The notes under the pieces are model-generated. The model saw only the letters and a program-made list of their open reading frames with translations, was not told the origin of the DNA and did not search any database. Below, one piece after another: positions 7,416 to 16,903 of a stretch of 64,000 nt of DNA. The position numbers and the translations under genes are program-made. The stretch is from Deltaproteobacteria bacterium (GTDB lineage Bacteria; Myxococcota_A; Polyangia; Nannocystales; Nannocystaceae), in contig JADJEE010000001.1 of the NCBI GenBank assembly GCA_016709225.1, positions 1,178,001-1,242,000 of the forward strand, written 5' to 3'. Numbering within the stretch: the stretch's first letter is position 1; each line of letters begins with the position of its first letter.

Positions 7416-9164
7416 TTAGCCCCGCGGTCGACGTCGTCGCAGCAGCACGACGAGCAGGCCCCACCACGGCCCCGCAGCGGCCCCGCTGCCGTCGCTGCCG
7501 TCGCTGCGGCACTGACAGCCGCCGGTCCCGGTGTCGTCGACCGCCGGCGCGCCCGAGCTGCCGCCGCCGCTGTCGTCGGCGCCGCTGCCCTCGCTGCCGA
7601 CCGGGCCGTCGTCCCCGCTGCTGCCCGCGCTGGCCTGGCCGGAGCTGCCGCCGTCGCTGCTGCCCGTCGAGCCGCCGCTCGAGCTGCCGCCGTCGCTGCT
7701 GCCGTCGCTCGAGCTGCCGTCGCTCGAGCCGCCCTCGCCGCCCGAGCTGCTCGCCGACGCGTCGACGTTGCAGTGGGTGCAGCCGTCGTCGTCGACGTCG
7801 TTGCCGTCGTCGCAGTCCTCGATGCCGACGTGGAGGAAGCCGTCGCCGCAGGCCGCGAGCTGACACATCGTGCCCACGCAGATGTCGCTGTCGTCGTCGT
7901 TGCCGTCGTCGCAGGCCTCGACGCCGGCGTGGACGAAGCCGTCGCCGCAGCTGGGCAGGACGCAGCCGACCAGGCACGCGTCGGTCGGATCGGCGTTGCC
8001 GTCGTCGCAGGCCTCGGTGCCCTGCAGCACGTAGCCGTCACCGCAGATCGCCGGATGGCACGACCCTGGGCAGTCGTCGCCGTCGTCGAGGTCGCCATCG
8101 TCACAGGTCTCGACGCCCGCGTGCAGGAAGCCGTCGCCGCAGCTGGCCGCGATGCAGCCGCTGAGACACGCGTCGGTGTCGTCGTCGTTGGCGTCGTCGC
8201 AGGGCTCGGTGCCGGTGTAGACGAAGCCGTCGCCGCAGGTCGGCAGGATGCAGCCGACCAAGCAGCCGTCGCCGTTGTCGTCGTCGCCGTCGTCGCAGGG
8301 CTCGATGCCGGTCTGTACGAAGTGGTCGCCGCAGGTGGCTGGCACGCACGGGCTCACGCAGGCGTCGTGGTTGTCGTGGTTGCCGTCGTCGCACAGCTCG
8401 CCGGCGGCCTCGTCGACGATGCCGTCGCCGCAGCCGGGCGGGAATCCGCCCTGCGCGGCCCAGTCGATCGCGCGCAGGAACATCTCGGTGGCGTCGGGGA
8501 TCGAGCCATCGTGCAGGGCCTGCGTCGCGTAGGCCTCGTACTCCGCGGTGAACAGCGGGCCGAGCGTCACCACACGGCCACCGCCGACCTCCCACAGCGC
8601 GCCGTCGGGGGTCCCACCGTTGCTGCTGATGGTGAGCGCGCCTGGCTTGTGGGCGCCCGAGTAGGCGTCGTAGGAGGGGTTCGCCCAGCTGCCGAGACCC
8701 TCGACGATCTCGTGGTTGCCCGCGGGGTCGACGGTGCCGTTGTTGATGAACGACATCGACGGCAGCACCGGCGCGACGGCGTTCAAGCCCGGCGCGACGA
8801 TGGCGTCGTTGTAATAGAACACCCAACCGGTCGCGACCAGGCCGCCGCCCTGTTCGACGTAGTCCTGGATCACGGCGTCGAACAGCGGCAGATCGTGGCC
8901 GACCGCGTAGCCGCTGCCGCTCAGCACGATGGCGGCGTACTGCTGGATCTCCGGCAGCGTGTCGAGCTCGCTGGCGTCGACGATGGTGACGGTGTGGCCC
9001 CGGGCCTCGAGCAGCGGCTGGATCACCGAGTAGGCGTCACCAGGGTTGCGCAGCGCGGCGCCGACCGGGGCCTCGAGCGCGACGTCGGCCGCCCAAGCGG
9101 ACTCGCCCGCGAGACCCACGAGGGTCGCACCCACCCACGACCACCACCATCCGCGACGAACCAT
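7416..9164 (-). CDS. Secreted protein: GATase1-like domain, seven DUF4215 repeats, MYXO-CTERM-like tail
   Basis: A 582-residue secreted protein. A signal peptide (about 1-24, ending SAWA) is followed by an alpha/beta region (about 25-235) resembling class I glutamine-amidotransferase-like folds (IVLSGSGYAVGHD, GGGLVATGWVFY), without a clear catalytic triad. Seven tandem DUF4215 units (pattern CGDG, then ExCDDGN, then DxC) span about 245-440. A long Ser/Gly/Asp linker follows, then a short hydrophobic WWGLLVVLL segment and the basic RRRRPRG terminus, a tripartite C-terminal signal like MYXO-CTERM that would direct sorting or surface attachment. The ATG at 9164 is preferred over an upstream Met because the signal peptide begins there. 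It is probably a surface protein; its ligand is unknown. Confidence 0.88.
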   Translation of the reverse strand: MVRRGWWWSWVGATLVGLAGESAWAADVALEAPVGAALRNPGDAYSVIQPLLEARGHTVTIVDASELDTLPEIQQYAAIVLSGSGYAVGHDLPLFDAVIQDYVEQGGGLVATGWVFYYNDAIVAPGLNAVAPVLPSMSFINNGTVDPAGNHEIVEGLGSWANPSYDAYSGAHKPGALTISSNGGTPDGALWEVGGGRVVTLGPLFTAEYEAYATQALHDGSIPDATEMFLRAIDWAAQGGFPPGCGDGIVDEAAGELCDDGNHDNHDACVSPCVPATCGDHFVQTGIEPCDDGDDDNGDGCLVGCILPTCGDGFVYTGTEPCDDANDDDTDACLSGCIAASCGDGFLHAGVETCDDGDLDDGDDCPGSCHPAICGDGYVLQGTEACDDGNADPTDACLVGCVLPSCGDGFVHAGVEACDDGNDDDSDICVGTMCQLAACGDGFLHVGIEDCDDGNDVDDDGCTHCNVDASASSSGGEGGSSDGSSSDGSSDGGSSSGGSTGSSDGGSSGQASAGSSGDDGPVGSEGSGADDSGGGSSGAPAVDDTGTGGCQCRSDGSDGSGAAAGPWWGLLVVLLRRRRPRG

Positions 9165-9212
9165 GTCGCGATGCTGGTCCGAGGTCGGCGCCGCCGTCAA
9201 GCGACGCCCATG

Positions 9213-12200
9213 TCACGGCGTGTACTTGGCGAGCGCCTGCTCGGCGGCCTCGACCGCGCGGGCGAACTCGACGAACTCTGGGTAGTCACTCGCGGCGACG
9301 ACACCAGGGGTCACGCTCGAGCGCAGCTCCAGGACCACCCGCTCGTCGCCGGCGCCGCCCTGCACGGTGCGACGGTAGCTGCCGAAGCGGTTCTCGATGC
9401 TCACCGCCGCCGGCACCTCGCGGAAGCGGCCCCCCTCGACGTGCAGCGTCAGCGTCGCCCGCAGCTCGGGTGCGTAGGGGATCAACATGCCGGTCTTGCG
9501 CGAGGGCAAGGTCGCCATGCGGGCGGCGGTCGACAGCGGCAGCGGATCGGCACGCACCAGCAACGCGCCACCCTGGTCGATCGCGAAGCGGGCCCCGTCG
9601 GCCTCGAAGCTGAGCACCAGCGGCTCGTCGAGATCGTCCTCGCCGCTGATCTCGAGCTCGCGCAGGCTCGCCCCCCGCAGCCACTGCAGCTCGGCCTGCT
9701 GGAACACCTCGCGCACGCGATCGCGATCGACGTCGCGCAGGGCCTGACGCCACACCAGGCCCTCGGCGCCGCCCAGGGTCAGCTTGCCCTTGGCGTGGGC
9801 GTTGCCGGCCCCGTCGAGCGCGATGTCGAGGTCCCAGTGCCGTCGATCGCGGAGTTCCGGTCGCGCCTTGGGCACCGTGACCGCGCCGGCGGGACCGTCG
9901 TCGTCCTCGACGTGCACCCGCAGCGCGGGGCTCTCGGCGTAGCCGGGGCTGAGGTAGCCGAGCGGCATGACCTTCGAGGCGGTGAGGATCATCCGCGGGT
10001 CGCGTTCGCCCGGCAGCTTCACCGCCAGCAACGCGGCGTCGTAGCTCTCGGGCATGGGATGGCCCTGTGCCAGCGGAGCCGGGCCGAACTTGTCGCGCGC
10101 CAGCCACAGCTCCGCGTGCAGGCCGGCCTCGCGCAGCATGGTGCGCAGCAACATCAGACGACTGCCCGAGCGCGCCGCGAGCGTGACGGTCGCGGGCGCC
10201 GCGAGGTCGCCCGCATCGTCGATGTTCTCGACCACCCAGCGCCACAGCGCCGCCAGCTTGGCGCGCGGCTCGGTGCGCTTGCCGACGATCGCCCGCACGC
10301 GCCGTCGCAGCTCGGGGTTGCTGCGGCCGCCGCCCTTGACCTGCACCGCGAGACCATCGAGGTAGTCGTCGACGTCGAGCGCGGTGTAGACCCGGACGTT
10401 GGGGAGCTCGTCGAGCAGGCCACGATGCTGGGGCTCGTCGCCGATGCGCTCCTGCTGTCGCAGACGGTACAGCCGTGTGGTCACGGTCTCGTCACCGAGG
10501 GTCATCGCGCCCATCACCGGTGCGGGCCCGCCGGCGCGACGATCCTCGCGGATCGCCATCGCCTCGGGGTGCGCGACCAGCAGCTCGGTGCGGTGGTAGG
10601 GGATGTCGAGCGACGCGAAGCGGAAGGTCGAGACGTCGACGTAGCCGGGCAGCGCGGTGGCCGGATCGTGCTCGACGACGAACTCGTACTCGACCACGTC
10701 GCCGACCGCGAGGTCGCGCAGCTCGATGCCGTCCTTGCCGGGCACCACCTCGGCCTCGACCAGGGTCCCGTCGGGCTTGATCGAGCGCAGCGTCAGCAGG
10801 CGCGCGCCCTCGGGGATGTCGATCTCGTTGTAGCGATCGATGGCGGCCTTGCTGAGCAGGTGCACGACCAGGTGGACGATCTGTCGCTGGCCGCCGTTGG
10901 CGTAGACCCGCGCGGCGCTGCGGTCGAGCACCAGCACCTCGCTGACGCCGGGGTACTGCTTGCCCGAGCTGCGGTACTCGGCGAGCGCCGCGAGGCCATC
11001 GACGCGCAGCGCGTCGAGCTCGTCGGGGATGCCGACCAGGGTCGCGCTGCGGCGCAGCGCGTCGGCGTGGGGGAACAGCGCCAGCGCGGCTCGGATCTGG
11101 CGCCGTGCGGCGGCCATGTCGTCGCCGGCGGCGGCGATGTCGGCGAGCATCACGTGCCCGGCCGCCCGCAGCGGGTTGCGGGCGAGCACCTTGCCGACCA
11201 CGTCCTTGGCCTTCGCGACCTCGCCACGGGTGAGCTGCAGCCGTGCGAGCGCCTCCATCGCCTCGAGGTCGTCGGGCACGCGGTCGATGGCCTCGTGCCA
11301 CAGCGCCTCGGCCTCGGCGAAGCGACCGCGGCGCTGAGCCAGCTGGGCGCGCAGCTCGATGGTGCCGCCGCACTGCGCGAGTCGCTGACTGATCGCGTCC
11401 TCGCGCTTGACGTCGTCCTCGTCGCGCGCGCGCGAGCGCTGCATCGCGAGCACGCGACAGTTGCCCGGCGCGAGCTTGGCCGCGCGGGCGATCGCCGCGT
11501 CGCCCTTGGCCTCGTCGCCGCGGGTGAGGTGCGCGCGCGCCTTGAGCAGCTCGCCGCGCAGGCCCGGCAGCACCTGCGCCGGGTCTTCGATGGCCTCGAC
11601 GACCTCCGCGACTTCGCCGCGCTCGAGCTGCAGCTCGAGCTGTCGCAGGCGTGCGATCGCCAGCTTGGGATCGAGCCGCAGCGCGGTCGCGAGCGCGGCT
11701 TGCTCGCGGGCCAGCGAGACCGTGCGGCCGCGGGTCGGATCGAAGCGCTCGAACTGTGCCACCGACCACGCGGCATCGGCCGAGCGCTTGCGGCGATCGA
11801 GGCGGTCGCGCAGCCGCTCGGCGTCGTCGACGTCGCCGTCGTGGATCGCGTCGTCGAGCTGCAGCATCGCGAACAGCGGCGCGGCGATGGGGCCGTCGGC
11901 GTCGTCGGCAATCGCTGCCCACGGCGAGTCCTGCAGCACCGCCTTGCCGGTGATGCGCGCGCTGCCCTGCCCGCCCGGCGTGACCTCGACCGCGCGGCCG
12001 TCGGGGGTCGTCGCGCGCACCAGCAGCCACGCGCGATCGCGGGGGATCACGGTGGCGAGCTCGAGGGTGTGGGTGCCGGGCGCGACCGGCACTTGCACGA
12101 CCGCGCGCGAACGCGGGTAGCGGTCGCTGCGATCGGTCCGGTGGACCAGCTGCCCGTCGAGCCATGCGCGCATCGGCTCCTCGGCCGACAGCTCCAGCTC

Positions 12201-13004
12201 GAGCATGTCGCCGGGCACCGTGAGCTGGGTGCGCACGCGCCGGATGCCGGCGTGGATGGTCGGGTTCCACAGCCGCACGACGCAAGCCAGCGCGATGGCG
12301 TCGCCGGCCGGATCGACCACGAACGGCCCGTGATCGCGGGCCAGCTCGAGCTCGCCCTGCCGCCCCTGCATCGGCCCGACCTCGAACTGCTGCACGCAGC
12401 CCTGCTCGCGGAAGTACTTGGCGTAGTCGTGGCCGCGGTTGCGCTCGATGTTGGCGCGCACGCTCAGCAGCGGCGCGCGGGCGGCCGACGGCAGGCCCTT
12501 GGCGGGCAGCGCATCGAACATCTCGACGAAGCGGGCGTCGTCGTCGTCGCGCTCGCCGTGCAGGCCCGCGACCACGCGCGCGGCGACGATCGCTGCGGCG
12601 GCGTGCAGCTCGCGATCGGGCGCGTCGGCGGGCACGGCCGCGGCACGCTCGAGGATCGCGTAGGCCTGCGCGACCGCGGCCTCGCCGTCGAGCCGCGCGT
12701 CGGCGATGCGCAGCCGTGCGACCGCCGCCAGCGGATCGCCGGCCTTCGCCGCGCGATCGAGCCCGCCGATGGCGTCGTCGGTGCGGCCCTGGTGCAGCCA
12801 TCGCACCAGCGCGAGATCGCGGACCGCGACCAGGTCGTCGGGGTGCCGCGCGAGGTGGCGCTCCAACCGAGCCGCCCACGCGTCCGGGTCGTCGCCGGGC
12901 TTGGCGGTGCCGCGGCCACGGCCGTGGCAGGCCGCCAGCACGCACACCAACAACATCAAGGCGGTCGTCGCGACCGCGCGCAGGCCATGACGCATGCGGA
13001 TCAT
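9213..13004 (-). CDS. DUF3857/transglutaminase-like TPR lipoprotein with degenerate active site
   Basis: A 1263-residue lipoprotein: leader with lipobox VLAAC (Cys26), an N-terminal TPR/Ala-rich region, a beta-sandwich region (about 215-340), more TPRs (about 440-660), a DUF3857 domain (from about 715, including YNEIDIPEGARLL), and a transglutaminase-like domain (about 915-1010). Where active relatives have GDCKDK, this protein has RSGSRLMLLRTM, so the catalytic cysteine is absent; it is probably a binding or structural paralogue. Its ATG overlaps the stop of the upstream DUF3857 gene (ATGA), so the two are co-translated. Such proteins act in the periplasm or at the surface, but no defined substrate is known to me. 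Confidence 0.88.
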   Translation of the reverse strand: MIRMRHGLRAVATTALMLLVCVLAACHGRGRGTAKPGDDPDAWAARLERHLARHPDDLVAVRDLALVRWLHQGRTDDAIGGLDRAAKAGDPLAAVARLRIADARLDGEAAVAQAYAILERAAAVPADAPDRELHAAAAIVAARVVAGLHGERDDDDARFVEMFDALPAKGLPSAARAPLLSVRANIERNRGHDYAKYFREQGCVQQFEVGPMQGRQGELELARDHGPFVVDPAGDAIALACVVRLWNPTIHAGIRRVRTQLTVPGDMLELELSAEEPMRAWLDGQLVHRTDRSDRYPRSRAVVQVPVAPGTHTLELATVIPRDRAWLLVRATTPDGRAVEVTPGGQGSARITGKAVLQDSPWAAIADDADGPIAAPLFAMLQLDDAIHDGDVDDAERLRDRLDRRKRSADAAWSVAQFERFDPTRGRTVSLAREQAALATALRLDPKLAIARLRQLELQLERGEVAEVVEAIEDPAQVLPGLRGELLKARAHLTRGDEAKGDAAIARAAKLAPGNCRVLAMQRSRARDEDDVKREDAISQRLAQCGGTIELRAQLAQRRGRFAEAEALWHEAIDRVPDDLEAMEALARLQLTRGEVAKAKDVVGKVLARNPLRAAGHVMLADIAAAGDDMAAARRQIRAALALFPHADALRRSATLVGIPDELDALRVDGLAALAEYRSSGKQYPGVSEVLVLDRSAARVYANGGQRQIVHLVVHLLSKAAIDRYNEIDIPEGARLLTLRSIKPDGTLVEAEVVPGKDGIELRDLAVGDVVEYEFVVEHDPATALPGYVDVSTFRFASLDIPYHRTELLVAHPEAMAIREDRRAGGPAPVMGAMTLGDETVTTRLYRLRQQERIGDEPQHRGLLDELPNVRVYTALDVDDYLDGLAVQVKGGGRSNPELRRRVRAIVGKRTEPRAKLAALWRWVVENIDDAGDLAAPATVTLAARSGSRLMLLRTMLREAGLHAELWLARDKFGPAPLAQGHPMPESYDAALLAVKLPGERDPRMILTASKVMPLGYLSPGYAESPALRVHVEDDDGPAGAVTVPKARPELRDRRHWDLDIALDGAGNAHAKGKLTLGGAEGLVWRQALRDVDRDRVREVFQQAELQWLRGASLRELEISGEDDLDEPLVLSFEADGARFAIDQGGALLVRADPLPLSTAARMATLPSRKTGMLIPYAPELRATLTLHVEGGRFREVPAAVSIENRFGSYRRTVQGGAGDERVVLELRSSVTPGVVAASDYPEFVEFARAVEAAEQALAKYTP

Positions 13005-16000
13005 CGCGCGTCCTCCACGGTGAAGGTCTGCTCGAGCCCGGCATCGACCTCGCGCAGGAACTCGCGGAAGGCCCGGTACTCCTTGGCGCCGACGCGCGCG
13101 CGGGAGAGCTCGATGGTGGTGCGCACGCGGGCACCTTCGTCGGTGGCGTCGACCGCAAGCTCGAAGCGACCGAACGGCCCTTCGAGTTTGCGGGCCGCCG
13201 GCAGCTGCGAGAATCGCTTGCCGCGCGGCAGGCTGTAGCTGATCTCGTGGTGCTCGACCGACGGCGTGTCGATGAGCAGGTCGTACTTGCGATCGTCCTG
13301 CGGCGCGAACGACTGCGTCAGCCGCGAGGCGCGGCCGAGCACGCGGAAGCGTCGGCGGCCGTCGCCTTGGGCCTGCGCCCAGCCGGCGACCTTCATGGTC
13401 GCGTGCAGCTCGGGCGGCACCAGGATGTCGTCCATGCCGCGGCTGGAGAGCCCGGTCACCGTCGCGCCCGGGTACAGCTCGCCGAAGGCCTTCTGCAGCT
13501 TCTCGATGCGCTCGCCCTCCGACTGGAACTCGTAGCGGACCCCGGCCGCGGCCGCGCCGGCGACCACCAGGTCCTGCTCGAGGGTGGCGTCGCCCTCGGT
13601 GTCGAGCTTCACCCGCTGCTTCGAGTCACGCACGTTGTCGGCCGCCTTGCTGAAGGGAATCTTGCCCAGCTTGGCGCCCTTGCCGTCGGCGACGACCAAC
13701 ACGGTCGCGCCCTGATCGCCGCTGGGCAGCTCGCGGGGCCCGGCCCACTCGGCGGTGCCGTCGAGGTAGAGATCGAGGCTCGGCACGTACGTGATGGCGT
13801 GGTTGAACACCGCCAGCGACGCTGGCAGCTCGGGCACGTTGCCCTGGTCGCGGGTGCGCACGAGCACCAGGCGGCTGTCGATGCCGGCCTCGGCGAGCAT
13901 CACCTTGAGCAGGCTCGCCTTGTCCTTGCAGTCGCCGAAGCGGCGGCTGTAGACATCGGTGGTGCGGTACGGCTTGTAGCCGTGGATGCCGAACTCGAGC
14001 CCGACATAGCGGGTATTGCGGACCACGTGCTCGTAGATCGCCGCGACCTTGGCGGCCTCGTCGGCGCCGGCGGGGAGCTTGGCCAGCACGCCCTTCACCG
14101 CGCCCTTGATGGCGTCGTCGACCTGCAGCTGCTCCTTGACCAGGCCCCAGTACCAGCGACCGACGTCGTCCCAGGTGGCGTAGGTGCTGGCGTGGATGAA
14201 CTTGGCGACTTCGATCCAGCCCGGCATGCCGTTCTCGGGCTTGATGCCCGGCACGTCGCGCAGCGCGTGGCGATAGGTGGTGACGGTGCCGGCGCGGTTG
14301 GTCGCGCGGGCGACCTCGACGTTGAAGTGGATGGGCTTGTCGGCCGGCGTCTCGAGCACGTACTCGACGAACTTGCGCGGCTCGGTGCCCGACAGCGCCT
14401 GCACGTCACCGAAGTACTCGTCGAACATGTTGCGCGCCGCCAGATCGCGCCGCGAGAACGCGACCTCGAGGGTGTCGCCGACCCGCAGGCCCGGGAAGCC
14501 GACCTGGATCAGCCGCTGGTCGTAGTACATGCGGTAGCCCGACTGCGCCAGCTGCAGCGTGCGCACGTCACCGAGCTCCTCGATGGTGCCGTCCTTGCGA
14601 CGCACGCGGGCGCGGCGGACCTCGACCATGCTCTCGGCGGGATCGTAGGCGTAGGCCTGCACCGCCTGGCTCCGCACGCCGCGATCGTCGAGGATGCGGA
14701 TGATGCGGTGATCGAGCCGCTCGGTGAGGCCGTTGGCGAGCACCTTCACCGCCATGCGGTGGTGCAGGAAGCCGGCTTGTTGGCCCTTCCACGCCGGCGG
14801 CGTCGGCTGGGCGCCGACCTTCTCGAGTGACACGCCCCAGCGCGCCAGCAGGTCCTTGCCCGCGCGGGTGTCGAGCGAGGCCAGCAGGTCGCGCACGTCG
14901 GGCTGCTGGGGCTTGAGCGCGAGCGAGCGCTCGAGGCTCGCGACCGCGGCCTCGCGCGCTCCGGTGCGCGCGAGCAGGCGACCCAGCCGCGCGTGCAGGT
15001 CGGCGTCCTGGGGCGCCAGCGCGACCGCGCGGGCGAGCGCGTCGCGGGCGGCCTCGAGGTTGCCGTTGGCCTGCTGCAGGCGCGCGACCTCGGCGTGCGC
15101 CTCGGGCAGGCCCGGCATCGCCAGCGCGCCACCGTCGGCGAGCTTGGCAGCCTCGTCGGCGCGCCCGAGCTCGAGCAGGCCATCGATGCGCGCCGCGACG
15201 GTGCCGCGTTCGCTGCCGTGCTCGCGACCGATGCGCTCGTAGATCGCCAGCGCATCGGTGGTGCGGCCCAGCTCGCGCAGCGCCGACGCCAGCGCCAGCT
15301 GCATGCTCTGCGACGACGGGTGGCGGCCGGCCAGGCTCTCGGTCCAGCGCAGTGCCGCCCATGGCAGTCCGCGCTCGCGCAGTCGGTCGGCGAGCGCGAG
15401 CTCGATCACGGGATCGTCGGGCGCCGCCGCGTTGGCCTCGTCGAGCAGTTCGTCGTAGCGCTGCTCGAGCCCGAGCGAGCGCTCGCGCCAGGCCAGCTCG
15501 AGCAGCAGCTGCCCGTGCAGCGCCGGCTCGCGCTTGCGCGAGCGCGAGACGCCCGCGGCCAGCGCCTTGCGGCTGCCGTTGGGGTCGGGCTCGAGGATCG
15601 CGAGCAGCAATGCCGAGCGCGCGCTGCCGAGCGTGGCGTCGACCTGCGCCGCGCGCTGGCTCGCGGTCTTGTCGTCGCGATCGAAGGGATGCGTGTAGCG
15701 GTAGAACTCGACCAGCTCGAGCGCCGCGTTGCCGCGCTTGGCCGCGTCGGCGCGCTGCTCGAGCGCACGACGCAGCGATGCGACCGTGTGGCTCGAGCTG
15801 GGGGCCACGCTGGTGTGCGGCGCCTTGGGCAGCTCGACGTGCACGCGCGCGCCGACGAGCGGCGCACCCTCGGGCGTGCTCACGCGCGCGAAGAAGCCCC
15901 ACATGTTCTCGAGCGTCGCCACCTTCACCAGCACGCGGTTGTCGCCCTTGCGCAGCGTGATCGGGTGGCTGTCCTGCAGCGGATCCGGGGCGCGATAGGC

Positions 16001-16840
16001 GTCGCCGCGGCCGACCTCGGTGCCGTCGACCCACACCGCGTAGGGCCCGGCGGTGCCGATGTGCAACGCGGCCTTGGTGTCGGCGTCGACGTGGATCCAC
16101 GCGGTCGCATAGCCGACCGCCTGCTCGGCAGGTCGCAGCAGATCGTCGAAGCCGACGTAGCCGCCGCGCGGCAGGCTCTCGTAGTCCCATGGGCGCCACG
16201 ACAGCGGCTCGCCCGCGAGCTTGCCGACCATGGTCTCGTCGCGATCGAAGGCCAGCTTGGCGGCCTGTTGCTCGGGTGGATACGCGGTCGTCTCGCCGGC
16301 CCGGTTGGCGTTGTCGAACGGGCCCACGATGAGCCAGTCGAGCAGGTAGCCCTGGGCCCGCAGCTGGGTGCCGGCGGCCGCCAGATCGCCCTTCTGCTCG
16401 GCCAGGCGCGCCGCGAGGTAGCCCGCGAAGCTGCGCACCAGCGGGTGGCGCTTGCTGTCCTTGGCGACGCCCTGCACGAAGCCGGCGAGCGTCGCAGGTT
16501 CGATCTCGCCACCGAGCTCACCGAGCGCGCCGGTCAGCGCGAGCACGGCCGCGGGATCGGTGCCGCGGTGGCCCGCGAGGATCGCCCGGCGCCGCTCGAG
16601 CTCACGCTTCCACCGACCGGGACCCTTGGCGCGGGCGGCCGCGCTCGCCCACGGGGTCGCGTCGGCCTTGGCCGTCGCACCGCGGGCCGGCGCCGCCGAC
16701 GACGGCGCGGCCACCAGCGCCACGAGCACGGCCACCAGCACCGCCAGCGTGCCCGCGCGTCGTGCGGCCTCGGAGGCCTTCGCGGACGCAGGCCGCGACG
16801 GCGTGGAGGCAGCGCTGCTCGGGGCTCGGCGGGCGATCAT
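13001..16840 (-). CDS. DUF3857 and transglutaminase domain TPR protein with intact Cys motif
   Basis: Exported protein of 1279 residues. A basic N-terminus leads into a hydrophobic core (GTLAVLVAVLVALVAAP) and a likely cleavage after PSSA. Next come a helical region, a beta-sandwich (about 160-320, with LLDWLIVGPFDNAN), TPR units (about 400-640), DUF3857 (about 690-870) and a transglutaminase-like domain whose RRFGDCKDKASLL (near residue 970) supplies the conserved cysteine. Family knowledge suggests a cysteine-dependent amidase or cross-linking fold; the substrate is unknown. Start is uncertain: the ATG at 16840 is preferred, a GTG at 16879 is also in frame, and neither has a good ribosome-binding site. 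It is coupled to the following degenerate paralogue. Confidence 0.9.
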   Translation of the reverse strand: MIARRAPSSAASTPSRPASAKASEAARRAGTLAVLVAVLVALVAAPSSAAPARGATAKADATPWASAAARAKGPGRWKRELERRRAILAGHRGTDPAAVLALTGALGELGGEIEPATLAGFVQGVAKDSKRHPLVRSFAGYLAARLAEQKGDLAAAGTQLRAQGYLLDWLIVGPFDNANRAGETTAYPPEQQAAKLAFDRDETMVGKLAGEPLSWRPWDYESLPRGGYVGFDDLLRPAEQAVGYATAWIHVDADTKAALHIGTAGPYAVWVDGTEVGRGDAYRAPDPLQDSHPITLRKGDNRVLVKVATLENMWGFFARVSTPEGAPLVGARVHVELPKAPHTSVAPSSSHTVASLRRALEQRADAAKRGNAALELVEFYRYTHPFDRDDKTASQRAAQVDATLGSARSALLLAILEPDPNGSRKALAAGVSRSRKREPALHGQLLLELAWRERSLGLEQRYDELLDEANAAAPDDPVIELALADRLRERGLPWAALRWTESLAGRHPSSQSMQLALASALRELGRTTDALAIYERIGREHGSERGTVAARIDGLLELGRADEAAKLADGGALAMPGLPEAHAEVARLQQANGNLEAARDALARAVALAPQDADLHARLGRLLARTGAREAAVASLERSLALKPQQPDVRDLLASLDTRAGKDLLARWGVSLEKVGAQPTPPAWKGQQAGFLHHRMAVKVLANGLTERLDHRIIRILDDRGVRSQAVQAYAYDPAESMVEVRRARVRRKDGTIEELGDVRTLQLAQSGYRMYYDQRLIQVGFPGLRVGDTLEVAFSRRDLAARNMFDEYFGDVQALSGTEPRKFVEYVLETPADKPIHFNVEVARATNRAGTVTTYRHALRDVPGIKPENGMPGWIEVAKFIHASTYATWDDVGRWYWGLVKEQLQVDDAIKGAVKGVLAKLPAGADEAAKVAAIYEHVVRNTRYVGLEFGIHGYKPYRTTDVYSRRFGDCKDKASLLKVMLAEAGIDSRLVLVRTRDQGNVPELPASLAVFNHAITYVPSLDLYLDGTAEWAGPRELPSGDQGATVLVVADGKGAKLGKIPFSKAADNVRDSKQRVKLDTEGDATLEQDLVVAGAAAAGVRYEFQSEGERIEKLQKAFGELYPGATVTGLSSRGMDDILVPPELHATMKVAGWAQAQGDGRRRFRVLGRASRLTQSFAPQDDRKYDLLIDTPSVEHHEISYSLPRGKRFSQLPAARKLEGPFGRFELAVDATDEGARVRTTIELSRARVGAKEYRAFREFLREVDAGLEQTFTVEDAR

Positions 16841-16903
16841 GCGGTCGCGATGATGCGCGATCGGGCCGCTGCGTGCCACGGGGGAGGTGGGTTTCAGGGC
16901 CGA

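Noticed and set aside
7750..8420. Regular GTCGTCG-type repeats suggesting a CRISPR or tandem array
   Set aside because: They are the coding repeats of seven DUF4215 units; unit boundaries match codons and sequences diverge at wobble positions.
7311..13238. Open frame of 1975 codons on the plus strand opposite several minus-strand genes
   Set aside because: It is an antisense shadow in very GC-rich DNA: Arg/Ala/Val/His-biased, without domain motifs, and lies over genes with clear families (GST, DUF4215, DUF3857).
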